From the NCBI RefSeq assembly GCF_037975245.1, contig NC_092562.1, forward strand, positions 21,029,054 to 21,093,053: a stretch of 64,000 bases of DNA. Reading direction: 5' to 3'. A program made the position numbers and the translations under genes. This stretch comes from Apostichopus japonicus. Lineage: Eukaryota; Echinodermata; Holothuroidea; Aspidochirotida; Stichopodidae. Positions 12,157-64,000 of this stretch are shown in pieces. How positions within the stretch are numbered: position 1 is the stretch's first letter; every line of letters begins with the position of its first letter. The notes under the pieces were generated by a model, which saw only the letters and a program-made list of their open reading frames with translations, was not told the origin of the DNA and did not search any database.

Positions 12157-12637
12157 CTATGGCAAGCCACAAGTGCAATTATTCGATAAACCGAGATTAT
12201 CGCCGTTAAACTCAGTTTATCGAGCGATAAACTGAGTTTATCGATAAACTAAGTTTATCGATCGAAAAACAGAGTTAACGGCGATAAACACGGTTTATCG
12301 AATTATTCACATATGGCGTGCCATATCCAATTCGATAAACTCGGTGTATCGAGCGATAATATGAGTTTATCGATAAACTGAGTTTATCGATAAACAGAGG
12401 TTATCGATAAACTTAGTTTATCGAACGAAAAAAAAATAGTTCCCATTTGATAAACTCGGTTTATCGCCGATAATCTTAGTTTATCGAGGTATCCCTGCTT
12501 TTCGCTCGATACACTGAGTTTTTTCGCGAAAAACACGGTTATTCATTCGATAAACTGAGTTTATCGATCGAAAAACAGAGTAACTTAACGGCGATAAGCT
12601 CGGTTTATCGAATTATTGCACATATGGCTTGCCATAG
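12157..12637. repeat. array of GATAAAC/GTTTATC palindromes within a long inverted repeat
   Basis: About 450 bp are built almost entirely from variants of the 19-bp palindrome CGATAAACTSAGTTTATCG and half-units of it. The outer ends are themselves inverted: CTATGGCAAGCCA... with GTGCAATTATTCGATAAACC at 12157-12192, and its complement at about 12602-12637. A third internal copy of this end lies at about 12292-12345. No coding sequence. See findings. Confidence 0.85.
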
Positions 12638-13468
12638 CCGTCTGTCCAGACAACGTTTTTTGAAGCGCTGTCAATCACGCGTAACATAATATATGAATAT
12701 TTAGTGTATATTTTATGTTAGAGAGCGATAATGACTATACGCGATGTTCCAGGCCTACTGGTTTTACGATCGCTTTATATTTTCAATTTTAGGGTAATTT
12801 TGTCAGATCATGTAATAAATGACCTATCAAATACCCAAAATGCAATAACTTCTCACGTTTGAGGCCGAATAGAACGAACTTGTAGTACGTATTTCTTCGA
12901 TTTTGTTAACAATTTTTGGGTATGCCCAAACATGCTCAAGTGTCACTGCTAAAGCTGTTTACAAAATAGCCTAAATAATGAGAGAATTATTAGCATCACA
13001 ACACGGTTGAAGGGGTGGTGGGGCAGGGGAATCTCTCACACATAAACTGTGGTAGACGAACAGGGACTTAGGATCAGGGATGAGCCTGGAGTAGAAAAAA
13101 ATCACTGAACTTGGTGGGTGATACTAAACTAACGCCGAAGGCGTCAGTCAGCACGCAGCGCGACAGTTACAGGCGGGGTCCATGGGCCTGCCGTAGGGCC
13201 CGTGGTGGGGTCCATGAGCAACGCCCCGGTTGGGGTCCAGGGGTCGAAGCCCCCGGAAGCTCTGAGAAATAAGAGGTTTGAAGACATTTTGGTGCGTATT
13301 TTATAAAGAATTTTGAATTTATTAAAACTCTCAAAGCAAAGTTTTCATCAAAATGTGCACACTAACGCCACATGCCTGGCCTGTTGTTTTCACCCTTCTT
13401 GATTCTTTCAATCATGGCGACCCATAATTTAACAGTCACTGTTCATAAAATGTACACAATGGTCAGTT

Positions 13469-13840
13469 TTAAAGGGTGTGAAGACTCGCGCACAAAAACA
13501 CGTCTCATGCCGGTAATCTGAGCTAGTTTCGAATGAGGTGTAACAGAAGTGTTAGACACCCCCATCGATCCCAGAAAATACACACACAGCCTGCTACTGT
13601 CGGTAATTAGACACTAGTGTTACAGTCAATACATACAACTACGGTCAATATCCACAACACAGTGTACATAGCAGCGTGGACATCTCAGGTCTTGATAAAA
13701 GATAACAAGGTATCACATTTCATTACTGTCTGCCGTCTGCATTTTGTAGCGACAAGAAGAAAACGTCATTTGCAAGCAACGGAGAGTTAACTTTTTAAGA
13801 GCGCGGCACGCGGTTTGGGGCGAGTCTTCAATGCCTTTAA
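13469..13840 (+). mobile_element. TTAA-bounded inverted-repeat element, copy 2
   Basis: It starts TTAAAGGGTGTGAAGACTCG and ends CGAGTCTTCAATGCCTTTAA, with TTAA at both borders and inverted ends of about 20 bp. The roughly 370-bp body matches copies 1 and 3. No ORF, so it is non-autonomous. TTAA target sites are typical of piggyBac, but the inner end sequence does not let me assign the superfamily. Confidence 0.8.
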
Positions 13841-14428
13841 CCTGGAATAATATTCAGCAGCTACAGCACTACTCCTCAGTTGTCCCTACTCTAATGATAC
13901 CAAAATATTGAAAATCATGGGTAACTTAAGAAAATATCTTTGCAATAATGTTGGGAACGTTATGAAAATCCAGAGAAAAATTTGCGGTATAGGCTCCAGC
14001 TTGCGTATGCTACAGTGTGTTAGGATAATAGTTTTTGTCCCCCTGCAGGTTGGATATGAATCGGTAGTGAAAAAAACATGGACGGATCAAACGATAGCCT
14101 ACAGTAACGCTGTTGTTAGAGATTCACGGAAATTGAGAGGTTTAATTCTCGGAGGTAGAAAAGAAATCACGGAAATCCGCGGGAAAAGCTCATTTCTGTA
14201 GTATATAAGTACACACACTCGCGTACACAACACTTTTGTAATTGTTATCCACTCTGGATGTTTTGAGCAAGGGAGTGCCTAAATAAGTAAAAGTAGGGGT
14301 GCTATAACAGAAAGCGCAGATGCTGTTTGTTACATTCAGCTTGATAAGCTACTTAAACAAATCAATACAAATAAACAATAAGAGAAGCAAACAAGGATTA
14401 TATTCCATTAGTGAATAGTTTATTTCAG

Positions 14429-14460
<32 letters not shown>

Positions 14461-14937
14461 TACCTGAGAAATTCATTGAAAAGTAAAACAGTTAATACTC
14501 AATAGGCATTATGAATTATCACTTACAGTTAGGCGAAGCTAAAGTTTTTTGCCTATAGAGGTGTACAATCCAGATATTTTATTCCAAATATAGCAAAGTG
14601 TTATGAAAGGATTAAAAATTCTAAAATATACTACAAAATTATGTCATTTTTAAAAAAACAGGAAGTGATTAAGCTTTCGTTACTTGGACATAACAAGGGC
14701 TCTGTGATCTCTTTAACTGAAAATGAGTCATGTACTATGAAGATCATGCTAGGAAAATACAGTTTTTAAAGTGAACCCCAACGTGTGAGTGCCGAAAGTA
14801 CCCATTTCCATATTGTATTTGCCCTCTACATACATATCAAGATCTCCATTTCATACCATCAACCTTGACAAGAGTTCGCCAAGAATTTTTAATGAGTACC
14901 AAGAAAGTATGAAATGACTGTAGTTCACCTATGGAGA

Positions 14938-14956
14938 ACCTTTGAACAAAACCACT

Positions 14957-15002
<46 letters not shown>

Positions 15003-15011
15003 GTATATATA

Positions 15012-15085
<74 letters not shown>
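14938..15085. repeat. long (TA)n microsatellite
   Basis: Almost pure TA dinucleotides for about 145 bp, with a few TACATA/TGTATA/TGCATA interruptions. Confidence 0.95.
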
Positions 15086-15086
<1 letters not shown>

Positions 15087-15923
15087 CAGATGAAACAGTA
15101 CTTTAATAGAACATGTAATCCTTCATGCTTTCTTCCTAGAATTTTACAGTGCTTCCAATGAACGACATTAAACAATACTAAATCCATTAAACCTCTCTAT
15201 TTTACAGACTCTCTGGGCACCTACATTTCCCTACCTCTTTCCCCTACGGCGTCCCATTTTTTGTCAGAAATTCATCCAGGATCCAACCAATCTCTGACAA
15301 ATGGCCCCCCCCTCCCCCCTCTACATACAGTATTTCACAGCTAACCACAAATACAGACTTTCAGATTCTAGTTTCCTACTATTTCTACCTCCTCTCCTCC
15401 TCCCTTTTCCCCACTCCAATCCTCAAGAAACTTAACAATGTGATAGTAGTTCCACTACTAAGATTTCCAAATTCAATTTCTTGCTATGCGATAAATATAT
15501 ATATAGAAAAATCATATGGATTCAAGCTGTCCTGATATGAAAAATAATTACAAAAAAAATAAAGACAAATTGCACATTTTCAACAAAGTTTGCCATCTAC
15601 TCATATCATGCAGTTTGAAGATAGCAGCAGTCTAGTCACTTGACACATAAAAGTGCAACTTCTCCAATGGGAAAGATTTTTATACCGCATTTATAAGTAC
15701 TGGCTGCATCTATGCATGGATGACCTACTGTAATTGCATCAATTAATGATTACTGTTTCATTGCTTATATACAGAATTTACAGATCTAAAATATCTCGCC
15801 TAGATAACTTACTTGTATGAGAGGAGAATACTACAGCTACAGTGAAAGTCACTGAATATTCACACATACCATGAATAATCATGAAATTTGTAATGATAGT
15901 GACAGGCAATCTTACTTATGATA

Positions 15924-18900
15924 TTAATCCGTCCACTGGAGGAATAATCTCTCATCGTTTTTGTTCTTGAAGACGGGGCTGAAGGGGATTCTCTTGACCT
16001 CCGAAAAGCCCTCTTCCCTCGATGGATCTTGGAAATTCTTTTTGTAAACGTTGAAGCCAACATTTGGCACTCTGCGATTCTTTCCTTTACTCTGGTTTTG
16101 TCTGACCATGTTCAAATGGTGGCAGAGCTCGAGGGGTGTGTCCAGAATGAAACATCTGACGGTGTATCCTGATAAAACGGTGAGCAACGAATAATATTGT
16201 AATGTCTAAACTGTGGTCATCCATTGACAACTGTCAATATATCACAGGTTTATTTTTATTTACACAACAATCACAGAAGTTCCTTAATATGCTTTATATT
16301 GTTTTACACAAGAAAGTACTAAAATTGTAGGTGAATTAACTTCAAGTAAAATGCCTTGCACTTCAATGGACCAAAGATCCTTGTGTAAAGGAATGCATTT
16401 AATCTTACTGAAGTTACAAAACCAAACTCCAGTCTGATTCGCCAAAGTAAAACTCTAGAGACAATGTTTTGTTAAAACTTTATAAAAGCATTTCTTTTTT
16501 TAATGAGAAAACTGCATTTACCTGGATAAATAATCTCTCACCAGTTTTGCCCCAAATATGCTAAAAAAGTAAGATAATGGTCCCCCATGCTCACATTTCG
16601 ACAGGCACTTAACTGACCCTCTAAAAGTAGTTCTTGAGCTATTCAGTATCTTAGGTGACAACTAAATTCTAAATTTAGTTATGTAGTGCATGACAATACG
16701 TTGCCAACACCAAAACAGCTGCTTTACAAGACAAGGAAGTAATGAACCCCCAAAATATGCTAGAAAATCAATCAATGGTCACTTATTTTCAACCTTCATC
16801 CAGCATTTTCCTGTCAACCTTAAAGGGAGTGAAGACTCGCGCACAAAAAACACGTCTGATGCCGGTAATCTGACCTAGTTTCGAATGAGGTGTAACAGAA
16901 GTGTTAGACACCACCATCCATCCCAGAAAATACACACACAGCTTGCTCATGTCAGTAATTAGACACTAGTGTACAGTCAATACACACAGCTACGGTCAAC
17001 ACCCACAACACAGTGTACATAGCAGCGATGGACATCTCAGGTCCAGATAAAAGATAACACCGTATCACGTTTCATTACTGTCTGCATTTTGTAGCGACGA
17101 GAAAAAAACTTCACTTGCAAGCAACAGAAGTTAACTTTATCAGGGGGCGGCAGGCGGTTTGGGACGAGTCTTCACACCCTTTAAGGCATTCCACCTCTCT
17201 GCCATATCTGATTATTTACTTCAACAAACCTCTATGTACCTAAACAAACATTCAAAGAGGTGTCATATCATGGTGTGTCGAAACCAACAGAAAGTACTTT
17301 TGTACAACTATCAACAGATTTTTTAGTATTCTAAAATTGAAGGCTTTAATATGTTACTGTTATAGTATAAATTGAACTGACCTTTATTCTTTGTTAATGA
17401 AAGGAATGCCGCCCTCGCTGTCGTCGATGGATTTGTATTGTCGATAGCGACACTCTTTCCTTCAGATATGGCTTTCTTAGCAGCTTCCTTGCATTTTGCT
17501 GGAGTTTTCAGAGTGTCTCTGTTAATCCATACATATTCATGAGGTTCAAGAAAATGACGGTAGAAGCTGCTCTTGCCAGAAGCAGGCGGCCCGACCAACA
17601 AAGCAAAATCTTTGGTCTGTAAGAAAAGAAAGAAGGGATTGATATTAATACATTCAAAAAGAGTGGCAATTTTTATGCCAAGGAAATTCAGATGCAAAGT
17701 CGAGCAAATCACTTGACAGAGTTAAAAAAGGAGAATATTTACTGGCAAATTTTGTTTCAATTTTGTTCCAAAGTACACAAAATGGTTATTTAGTTGTACA
17801 TATGTTTGTATGTGTCTGTGTTATTGACCTAGCAGAGCATTCAATCTCAACCCGAGAAGATCCTGATAGGATCGCAACATCAGGTCAAGTTTTGTTTTAT
17901 TAACCTACACAGGCTAATTCTTGCAGTAGAAAGGTAAATTGTAAATGTTCGGGTTTCTCTCTCTCTTTCTCTCTTGAAACATTATTTTTTTATAAACATA
18001 TTGCATAGCACAACTTTTAATATGAATAGCTCACCTCCATATGATATTTATCCTCAAGTTGATTATCTTTAGCGCCCTCTAAAATGTCTTTAGGATTCAC
18101 AGAACGCCACTCAAAGGGAGCTTTATCTTCTCCGTAGAAGTATTCTTCGGGTGTAAAGAAGTCGATGCCAGCATTGACAGCGAACATTCGATCTGAACAA
18201 GAGAAATCCCTTGGTTTATCTGGAGCCCAGTTCTTTGCACGACCAGCCGCGTCGCCAACATAATATGATTCCTTTGTATCTACTGCTATACCATCGTTGT
18301 GGGATTTCAACATATGCTCCCACATGAGACTTCCTGGTTTACGATAGTGAGTTTCCCCCGTGGAAACAAAAGTCTGGAAAATAGACAGAGTAATTTGTTA
18401 AGAATTAGGGCCTGGGGAATATAATAATAATAATAATAATAATAAACTTGTACAGTACTATAACTACAACACAAGTAAAGCAGCAACTGAAGAAGTGTAA
18501 AAACCAAGACAATTCCATCAAATTTACAAACTTAATAAAATATGCTTTATAACTTACACTTCACATTGTATGGCTAATGGCGATCCAATTTCACAATTTA
18601 GATTTTTCATTTTCATGATGCAAAACTTTCCTGTTGAAAAATCTTTAAAATCCCACCTTAACTACTTTAGCTAGCCAGAGCGCATGCAGCTCTCAACCAA
18701 ACAAATGCTACATTTCGTTGCTTCTAATGCCACTACCTTTATCCACTAGACGATACCACTGGAAAGTACTGTAACAACTGTTATAGATCTGTTACCATTC
18801 ATCCGATATCCAATTATTTGGGGATGAAATATCAACAATTCAACATTTTACAGCTTACCTGAATAGGAATGTCCAGAGCTGTAATAATATCTTCAATCTT

Positions 18901-20285
18901 TGTCATAAAGCCAGCAGGTGTTGTGTGTCCCTTTTCCATTCCTCTCTGATTAGTAAAGATAATTATTTTAAAGCCATCGTCATAAATGGCCTTTAACTTC
19001 TTTGGTACCTCTTCCGAGAGAAACATCCAGTCTTTGGGTCCTGAAAAATAATTCATTTAAAGCACAGGGGTTAGCCATATAACACTGCAGTAACACAATT
19101 TGTAAGCATTGCTTAGGGGTACATATACTGTTGTATAAGAATCAGGCGCAAATGGAAAAAAAATCATATTGTTGCAGAACACACATAAATACAGAAGAAG
19201 TATATTTAAACAGAGGCCACAAGAACACATACATAAATGTGCAATTTACTATTTCACTTGGTTAAACTTCATTAAGCTGCAAAATGTAGCAATAAGTAGC
19301 AGAAAATCTTACCAGTCGGCCATTTTCTTCCACTTTTGGGAACGATTAAAGTATAATCAAGATCAAAGGCAGCAATCTTTGCAGAACCTTTAACAGCAGG
19401 ACCAGTCAACTGCAACAACGGAGGAAGCCCTGTACATTATGAATAGATATATTTATCATAAACAATAAAGCCATAATTAATTACAGATTAATTACATTGA
19501 TTAGTACAGATCAAATTGACTTTGTAAGGCTGATAATATAAACATATATTCAGCATTCAACCACTTAATCATGTTAAATAGAAAAGAGAAATGAATATGT
19601 TGCAAAGCTCAGGAAATATATAATTTTAATGCCCTGAAATTTGTCCCTTGTAAATACTACTGTATGGCTGACATGTTATAAAAAGAGTGCTACACATATA
19701 TTCAACTTACACAGCACTTTAACGAGTTTACTATGCAACAGACAATACTGGATTTACCTGCAACTGCATAAGGATTTTTGTGTAGCAAAGCATGATTCAG
19801 CTATTGTGATAAGCACTAATAAAGCTGCTAGGGTTATGCAGAAAAGTCATTCTGCTCTCACGTCCCTTCCACACACCCTCTACCCCTGCCTCCATTTTCC
19901 CATCGGTCTCCATCGTGCTAGTGCTACTAAGTACTAGTATGCTGGTTCAGAGAATATCTCACCTCTAGCCTAGGCTTTAGTAATGAATGTGTGTCACTAA
20001 TAAAGTGTAAAATTGACTTTAATGCAGCTCTAGGCTAAGTCTAGTTTGTACTTCCCATAGCTACACCCCGTCTAACTCAGTTGTTTTGCAATTGTATGAA
20101 AGGCGCCATTAAATATTTTATGAACCTTTTGAAGATATTTCACCAACGCTATCCCATTCCAGAGAAAACTTGAGTTTCTCCTCCTCCTTTGCTGCCTGGA
20201 CTCCCCGCTTCGGCCTCTTGCTGGCTGGGGGTTTAGATGAGCTGGACTCAATTTGAGGGGTCTGCTTCTGTTTTCTCTTAGGCAT
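15924..20285 (-). CDS. PNKP: bifunctional polynucleotide phosphatase/kinase, 6 coding exons
   Basis: Restores 3'-OH and 5'-phosphate at broken DNA ends in the nucleus for single-strand break repair and end joining. Exons (5' to 3'): 20285-20126, 19429-19313, 19040-18859, 18373-18035, 17616-17382, 16168-15924; 425 aa. Residues 1-33 are basic and lysine-rich (KRKQKQ, SKRPKRG), a likely nuclear signal. HAD phosphatase from about 70: FDLDYT with D76 and D78, then IIFTNQRG, VGDAAGRAKNWAP and FSCSDRMFA. Kinase from about 267: Walker A GPPASGKSS (275-283), then NRDTL, AIDNTN and C-terminal EVKRIPF. The order and linker match the family. Oddities: no FHA domain, and tyrosine replaces the usual glycine of DxDGT. 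The exon 1 donor (GTTCAT) is weak, but the frame joins perfectly to the AG before 19429. Head-to-head with AK3. Confidence 0.95.
16820..17184 (+). mobile_element. TTAA-bounded inverted-repeat element, copy 3 (PNKP intron 5)
   Basis: Bordered by TTAA at 16820-16823 and 17181-17184. It starts TTAAAGGGAGTGAAGACTCG and ends CGAGTCTTCACACCCTTTAA. The body is the same as copy 2, in the same orientation on the plus strand, inside the last PNKP intron (16169-17381). Confidence 0.85.
18421..18445. repeat. (ATA)n microsatellite in PNKP intron 3
   Basis: Short run of about eight ATA triplets. Confidence 0.8.
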
Positions 20286-24723
<4,438 letters not shown>

Positions 24724-27536
24724 TGTCATTATTCTAATTAGAGAAGATGTTAATTCAACCGATATATCTATATATTTATGGCATTGCTTTCCAATGAGGA
24801 ACAGCTCCCCCCCAAAAATGTCTAAAGAGCAATATTAAACTTTGGATCGGTTATGGTTTGAATATTATTGTTGAAAGTTGCCTGGTAGTGCTATTTATCT
24901 AAAACGGGATGTCAATTTTGTTTTTATCTAGGTATATTTTATTATCTGCTCTGTTTGTGTTTCCATGGTGAACGAAAAAAAAAAACAGGCATTGAAAATC
25001 GTAGAACTAGTGACTCTTGGGTGTCATGTATGAATTTACTCAAGTCTGCAGTCACAAACATTGAGTCTCTCAAACAGGATGTTTCTTACAACTTCTTAGC
25101 TTTATCGGGAGTTATTCATCATAATGTTTGCTATCACATAGATAATTGATATCGGTTTGAGTTTGCTTCTTCTTGCTGAGAATGATATGTCAGCTTCCTT
25201 TGTACGCATTCTTCAGATCTTTCCATTCTCCAAGTATTTTCCGTACTATAGCCTACAAATTCCTTTATATCAAATCGTCTTTCCCAGCACTCCAAACTTT
25301 CAATCATTTTATCAATTAATTCTTTGGGTTCATCTTCAGAATAAGATGGCGATCTTTTCCAAAACTCTACCTGACTTTTTTACAAGTTTTTTTTGTCTTG
25401 ATTACATATAAAAAATTAAAAAAAATTAGTTTACTCCTTAATTATCATTGTCAGAAATTAATTTTATTCACCAAATTCCATGCCAGTTGTGATTGTTTAT
25501 AAAAAAAATTGTGACTAACTCCACTTTAAATAAAGCATTCCAAATCAATATTGAAAAACATAAACACAGACAACAGTACCCCTCATTTTTTCTTTGTATA
25601 CAATTTATTTTCGTTCTAAGTGTAAAATGTGTTGATAATATCATGTCATGCTTCATAATCAACGGTTACTTATTTCAGAATATCACACAATTTATCAATT
25701 AAAAGTTAAAAATAGCTTCTCTTAAGATGATAAGCAGTGACAAAATATAGGAGAGAAGCAAAGATGTTAACCATTGGCCGAGAGAGATTAGCCTAAACTC
25801 AGTCAATTTTTAATCAATTGACTTTAAATATCTTCAACTAAATTCTCAAATTTGCTTTCTGATACTGAAATACATACAACAGATCAGAATGCTGAGAAAT
25901 TGTCAGTACCTGTTTATTATTATTATTATTATTCATTTTTTTTTTGGTGAGAGGGGGGGGCGGAGTTCTAACATTTTAAATCTAATTATTCAATTTAAGG
26001 TCAGTACTAACTTTTCATAAAAGAGAATATAAAGTATATGTTTAAAATATTGTTGAAACATATCTTGTTGAATCTCTAAGATTAAAACCTTATTGTATAT
26101 TTTCCTTGTGTGAGAGAAATGTGAAAATCGACTGAAATTTGTATGAATTTTTTCCACCCTTCTTCGTTGCGAAACCATATCCAGCTGTTGTAGAATTATA
26201 TCATCATTAAAACTGTTCATTTTAAATGCAAATGTTACAATGATAATCATATCAACATTTCATATTTTTGATTACTTGATATTGTTACAATGTTTTTTCA
26301 TTTAAATTCAGCTTTTCTCCTAAGGTTTCAATTGAAACACACAATGTATGTGTTTGCTGCTACTACTATATACATATAACTCTAATCCTAGAATTATGCT
26401 ATTGCACTGTTATATAATCCTCTCTCCAAGGAAGTCTATAGTCGCTATTATCTATGGAAAGGTTTACTATGTAAGTACAAAGTATATTAAATACAACTAC
26501 GTTCAAACCGTTTTTGGCTCAATCCTGGTTTTTTGGCTTAATTTTCTCTCTCATGTCTCTTCGCTGCCAGCAACTGCCTTGTTTTATCAATTTCATCCAC
26601 AACCCCATCCTCTCTCTCCCTCACATACATTCCTCTCATATCATTTGACATATTTTTAAATATGTCCACCCCTTATGAAAAATTTATATTTAAAGAACTC
26701 AGTCTTACTCTTTACAATGGACATAATAGTATATAACAGATCAGACATTTCCAGAAAAGTTTTATCCATCTTTCAGCACTTAATTGTGAAATTGATATAA
26801 CATTGAACCCACCCAAAAAAACCGAAGGCTACTCGGAGTTAAAAGTTTCATAGCAAAAAACTTTGTAATCTGAAGAAACAAACTGTTCATTATTAAAAAA
26901 CTTGCAAAGGTTTTTTTTTTTGCAAGTTTTTTTTGCTTTATACTACAGTAAAGTAAGACAACATTCCACAAAGAAAATATCAACTATAATTTTTTTAATT
27001 ACTGTCATTTTTGGCACCGAGTCGTTTATCACTCCAACAGGTCTATTTCATAGCGACCGATCGTCCCCTGCAGATGACTCTCTTGTGAACAGAACTTGGA
27101 ATCAACGTAATCGAGACAAGATAAACGCTATACCTTAATAATAAAACCATATCTTGACTTAATTTTGACTTTTTGGTGGATATCGAGTTGCATAGAAGGA
27201 GCTCAGAGTAATAATAGATAACAACGATATTTGAATGGAGTGTGAAAGATGATAACGAAATACTGGCCCCAGTTAAAGAATGGAAATGCTACAGTTTTTG
27301 GCCAAATCATCACACGACAGTATTCCTTTGTAACTTCCATCATTTCTACGGTCAAACATTCTGCCGGAGGCTAATCCAGCTAGCGTTTCTTTTATTGGAG
27401 CGCAAAATCTCCCGAAATGCCAGCCACAGCGACTGAGGGGTTTCGTCTACCAAAGGGGTTCCTCCGAGAATGACAACATCTGCTTTGAGTGGATTGTCTG
27501 CCAAACCGTAAGAAAATAAGTGGACCGGACTTTAAG
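24724..27536. other. 3' intergenic region between AK3 and DOCK
   Basis: AT-rich sequence without a recognisable gene. It should hold both 3' UTRs; AATAAA strings occur on both strands but none is decisive. Short (ATT)n at about 25916-25933. Confidence 0.6.
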
Positions 27537-63160
<35,624 letters not shown>

Positions 63161-64000
63161 CTGAAAAAAAGAAAGGAAACAATTGTTAAATATACACAAT
63201 GGTACCCTAGAGTAGGGGTTAACGATAGGCTGCCTACAGGCCAAACCGACCCTTCCCCATCTACCACCACACACAAAATAAAGAAATTAGAAATTGTCCA
63301 CAATCTTGTCTTTATCATGTATGCAAGTCCTCAAGATCTAAGGCTTGAGCACCTTACGAGCATTAAAATGCACATTTGTTCAATCTAAGTATAGTGAGAA
63401 TTTAGTTTTCTGTGGCGCTTTGCTCCGACTGATGTTTCTCCTATGTGGCACTTGTAGAAAAGTAATGGAAAACCCTTGCTCTGGAGAAAAGCCTTCGGTA
63501 ATTTTAAATATCAAATGCCAATGGAAGCCTGGTGAAAGAGCCGGTTAATAGTCACCTCTACGTTTCCCAAATACTTGTGGACTAAACTTCTATCTTTCAT
63601 CACTAAAAAGTTCAACAAGTGTTGCAGGCCAATTTTTTTAAGGAATTTTCAGATTTTTAGGATGTCCGTATAATGCAGCTAAATAAAAGTTACCAGTACA
63701 GTTTGTCACTGTAGGAGGTACAGTACACTGTAGGAGAGATGTTTATGTTGGTGAATAGAACACAAGATTTTGGGGTGATACCAATTTATTACTTTAAGTA
63801 TTTGGTGGTATTAGGCGACATCGCCGCTACACAACCTCCACGGCTGATTTTGGTTGTCAAACAGCAATTTGGTCATCTAAGACAACGGGACTACCATCCA
63901 AAACCTGCCGTGCTGTCAAAGCACTGCTATATAAATGCTAACTAACGAGTAAGCACCAGTAGCCAGGATCACAAAGTAAGTTAATTATCAGTTACAGAAC
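63161..64000. other. upstream intron of DOCK, to window edge
   Basis: I searched the minus strand for the preceding DOCK exon and did not find it. The first visible exon starts in phase 2, so the previous exon must lie past 64000. Confidence 0.65.

Larger units (their letters stand above)
8044..15923. other. gene-free, transposon-rich region between DHCR24 and PNKP
   Basis: No host gene is recognisable. Apart from the elements listed separately it holds a GC-rich patch at about 13125-13265, with short inverted words around GGGGTCCATGG / GGGTCCAGGGG typical of degenerate DNA transposons. It also holds AT-rich sequence with a poly(A) run at about 14437-14460 and a long TA microsatellite. Both flanking genes point their 3' ends into this region. 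Confidence 0.75.

Overview
The window is nuclear DNA from an animal. It is AT-rich, has long introns, is full of micro- and minisatellites, and carries several DNA transposon families and a tRNA-derived SINE. The four intron-containing genes have vertebrate-like proteins, and DHCR24 comes out at exactly the human length. With the repeat style this suggests an invertebrate deuterostome, perhaps an echinoderm; the species is inference.

Layout: (1) 0.57-7.2 kb, + strand: DHCR24 (delta24-sterol reductase), 8 coding exons, 516 aa, complete. (2) 7.2-15.9 kb: gene-free, a transposon graveyard. It holds nested hAT ends with a transposase fragment, a SINE, a foldback element, an array of GATAAAC palindromes, and members of a TTAA-bounded inverted-repeat family. 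(3) 15.9-20.3 kb, - strand: PNKP (DNA 3'-phosphatase/5'-kinase), 6 coding exons, 425 aa, without an FHA domain. (4) 20.85-24.7 kb, + strand: AK3-type adenylate kinase, 5 coding exons, 219 aa. It is head-to-head with PNKP across 564 bp that contains a perfect CRE palindrome. (5) 27.5 to beyond 63.2 kb, - strand: the 3' 34 coding exons (1842 codons plus stop) of a DOCK6/7/8-type Rac/Cdc42 exchange factor. It includes DHR-1 and the whole DHR-2; about 300 N-terminal residues lie past the right edge.

All exons were joined by eye. Every junction keeps the reading frame with GT-AG borders, which is strong internal support. The genes have no obvious common pathway (sterol synthesis, DNA end repair, nucleotide metabolism, GTPase signalling).

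The most unusual feature is in the DOCK gene. Tandem arrays sit repeatedly at the 5' end of its introns, next to or overlapping the splice donor. In three introns the repeat unit includes the tail of the preceding exon, so extra splice-donor copies, or a mutated one, follow the real exon. A fourth locus duplicates an exon head with its acceptor.
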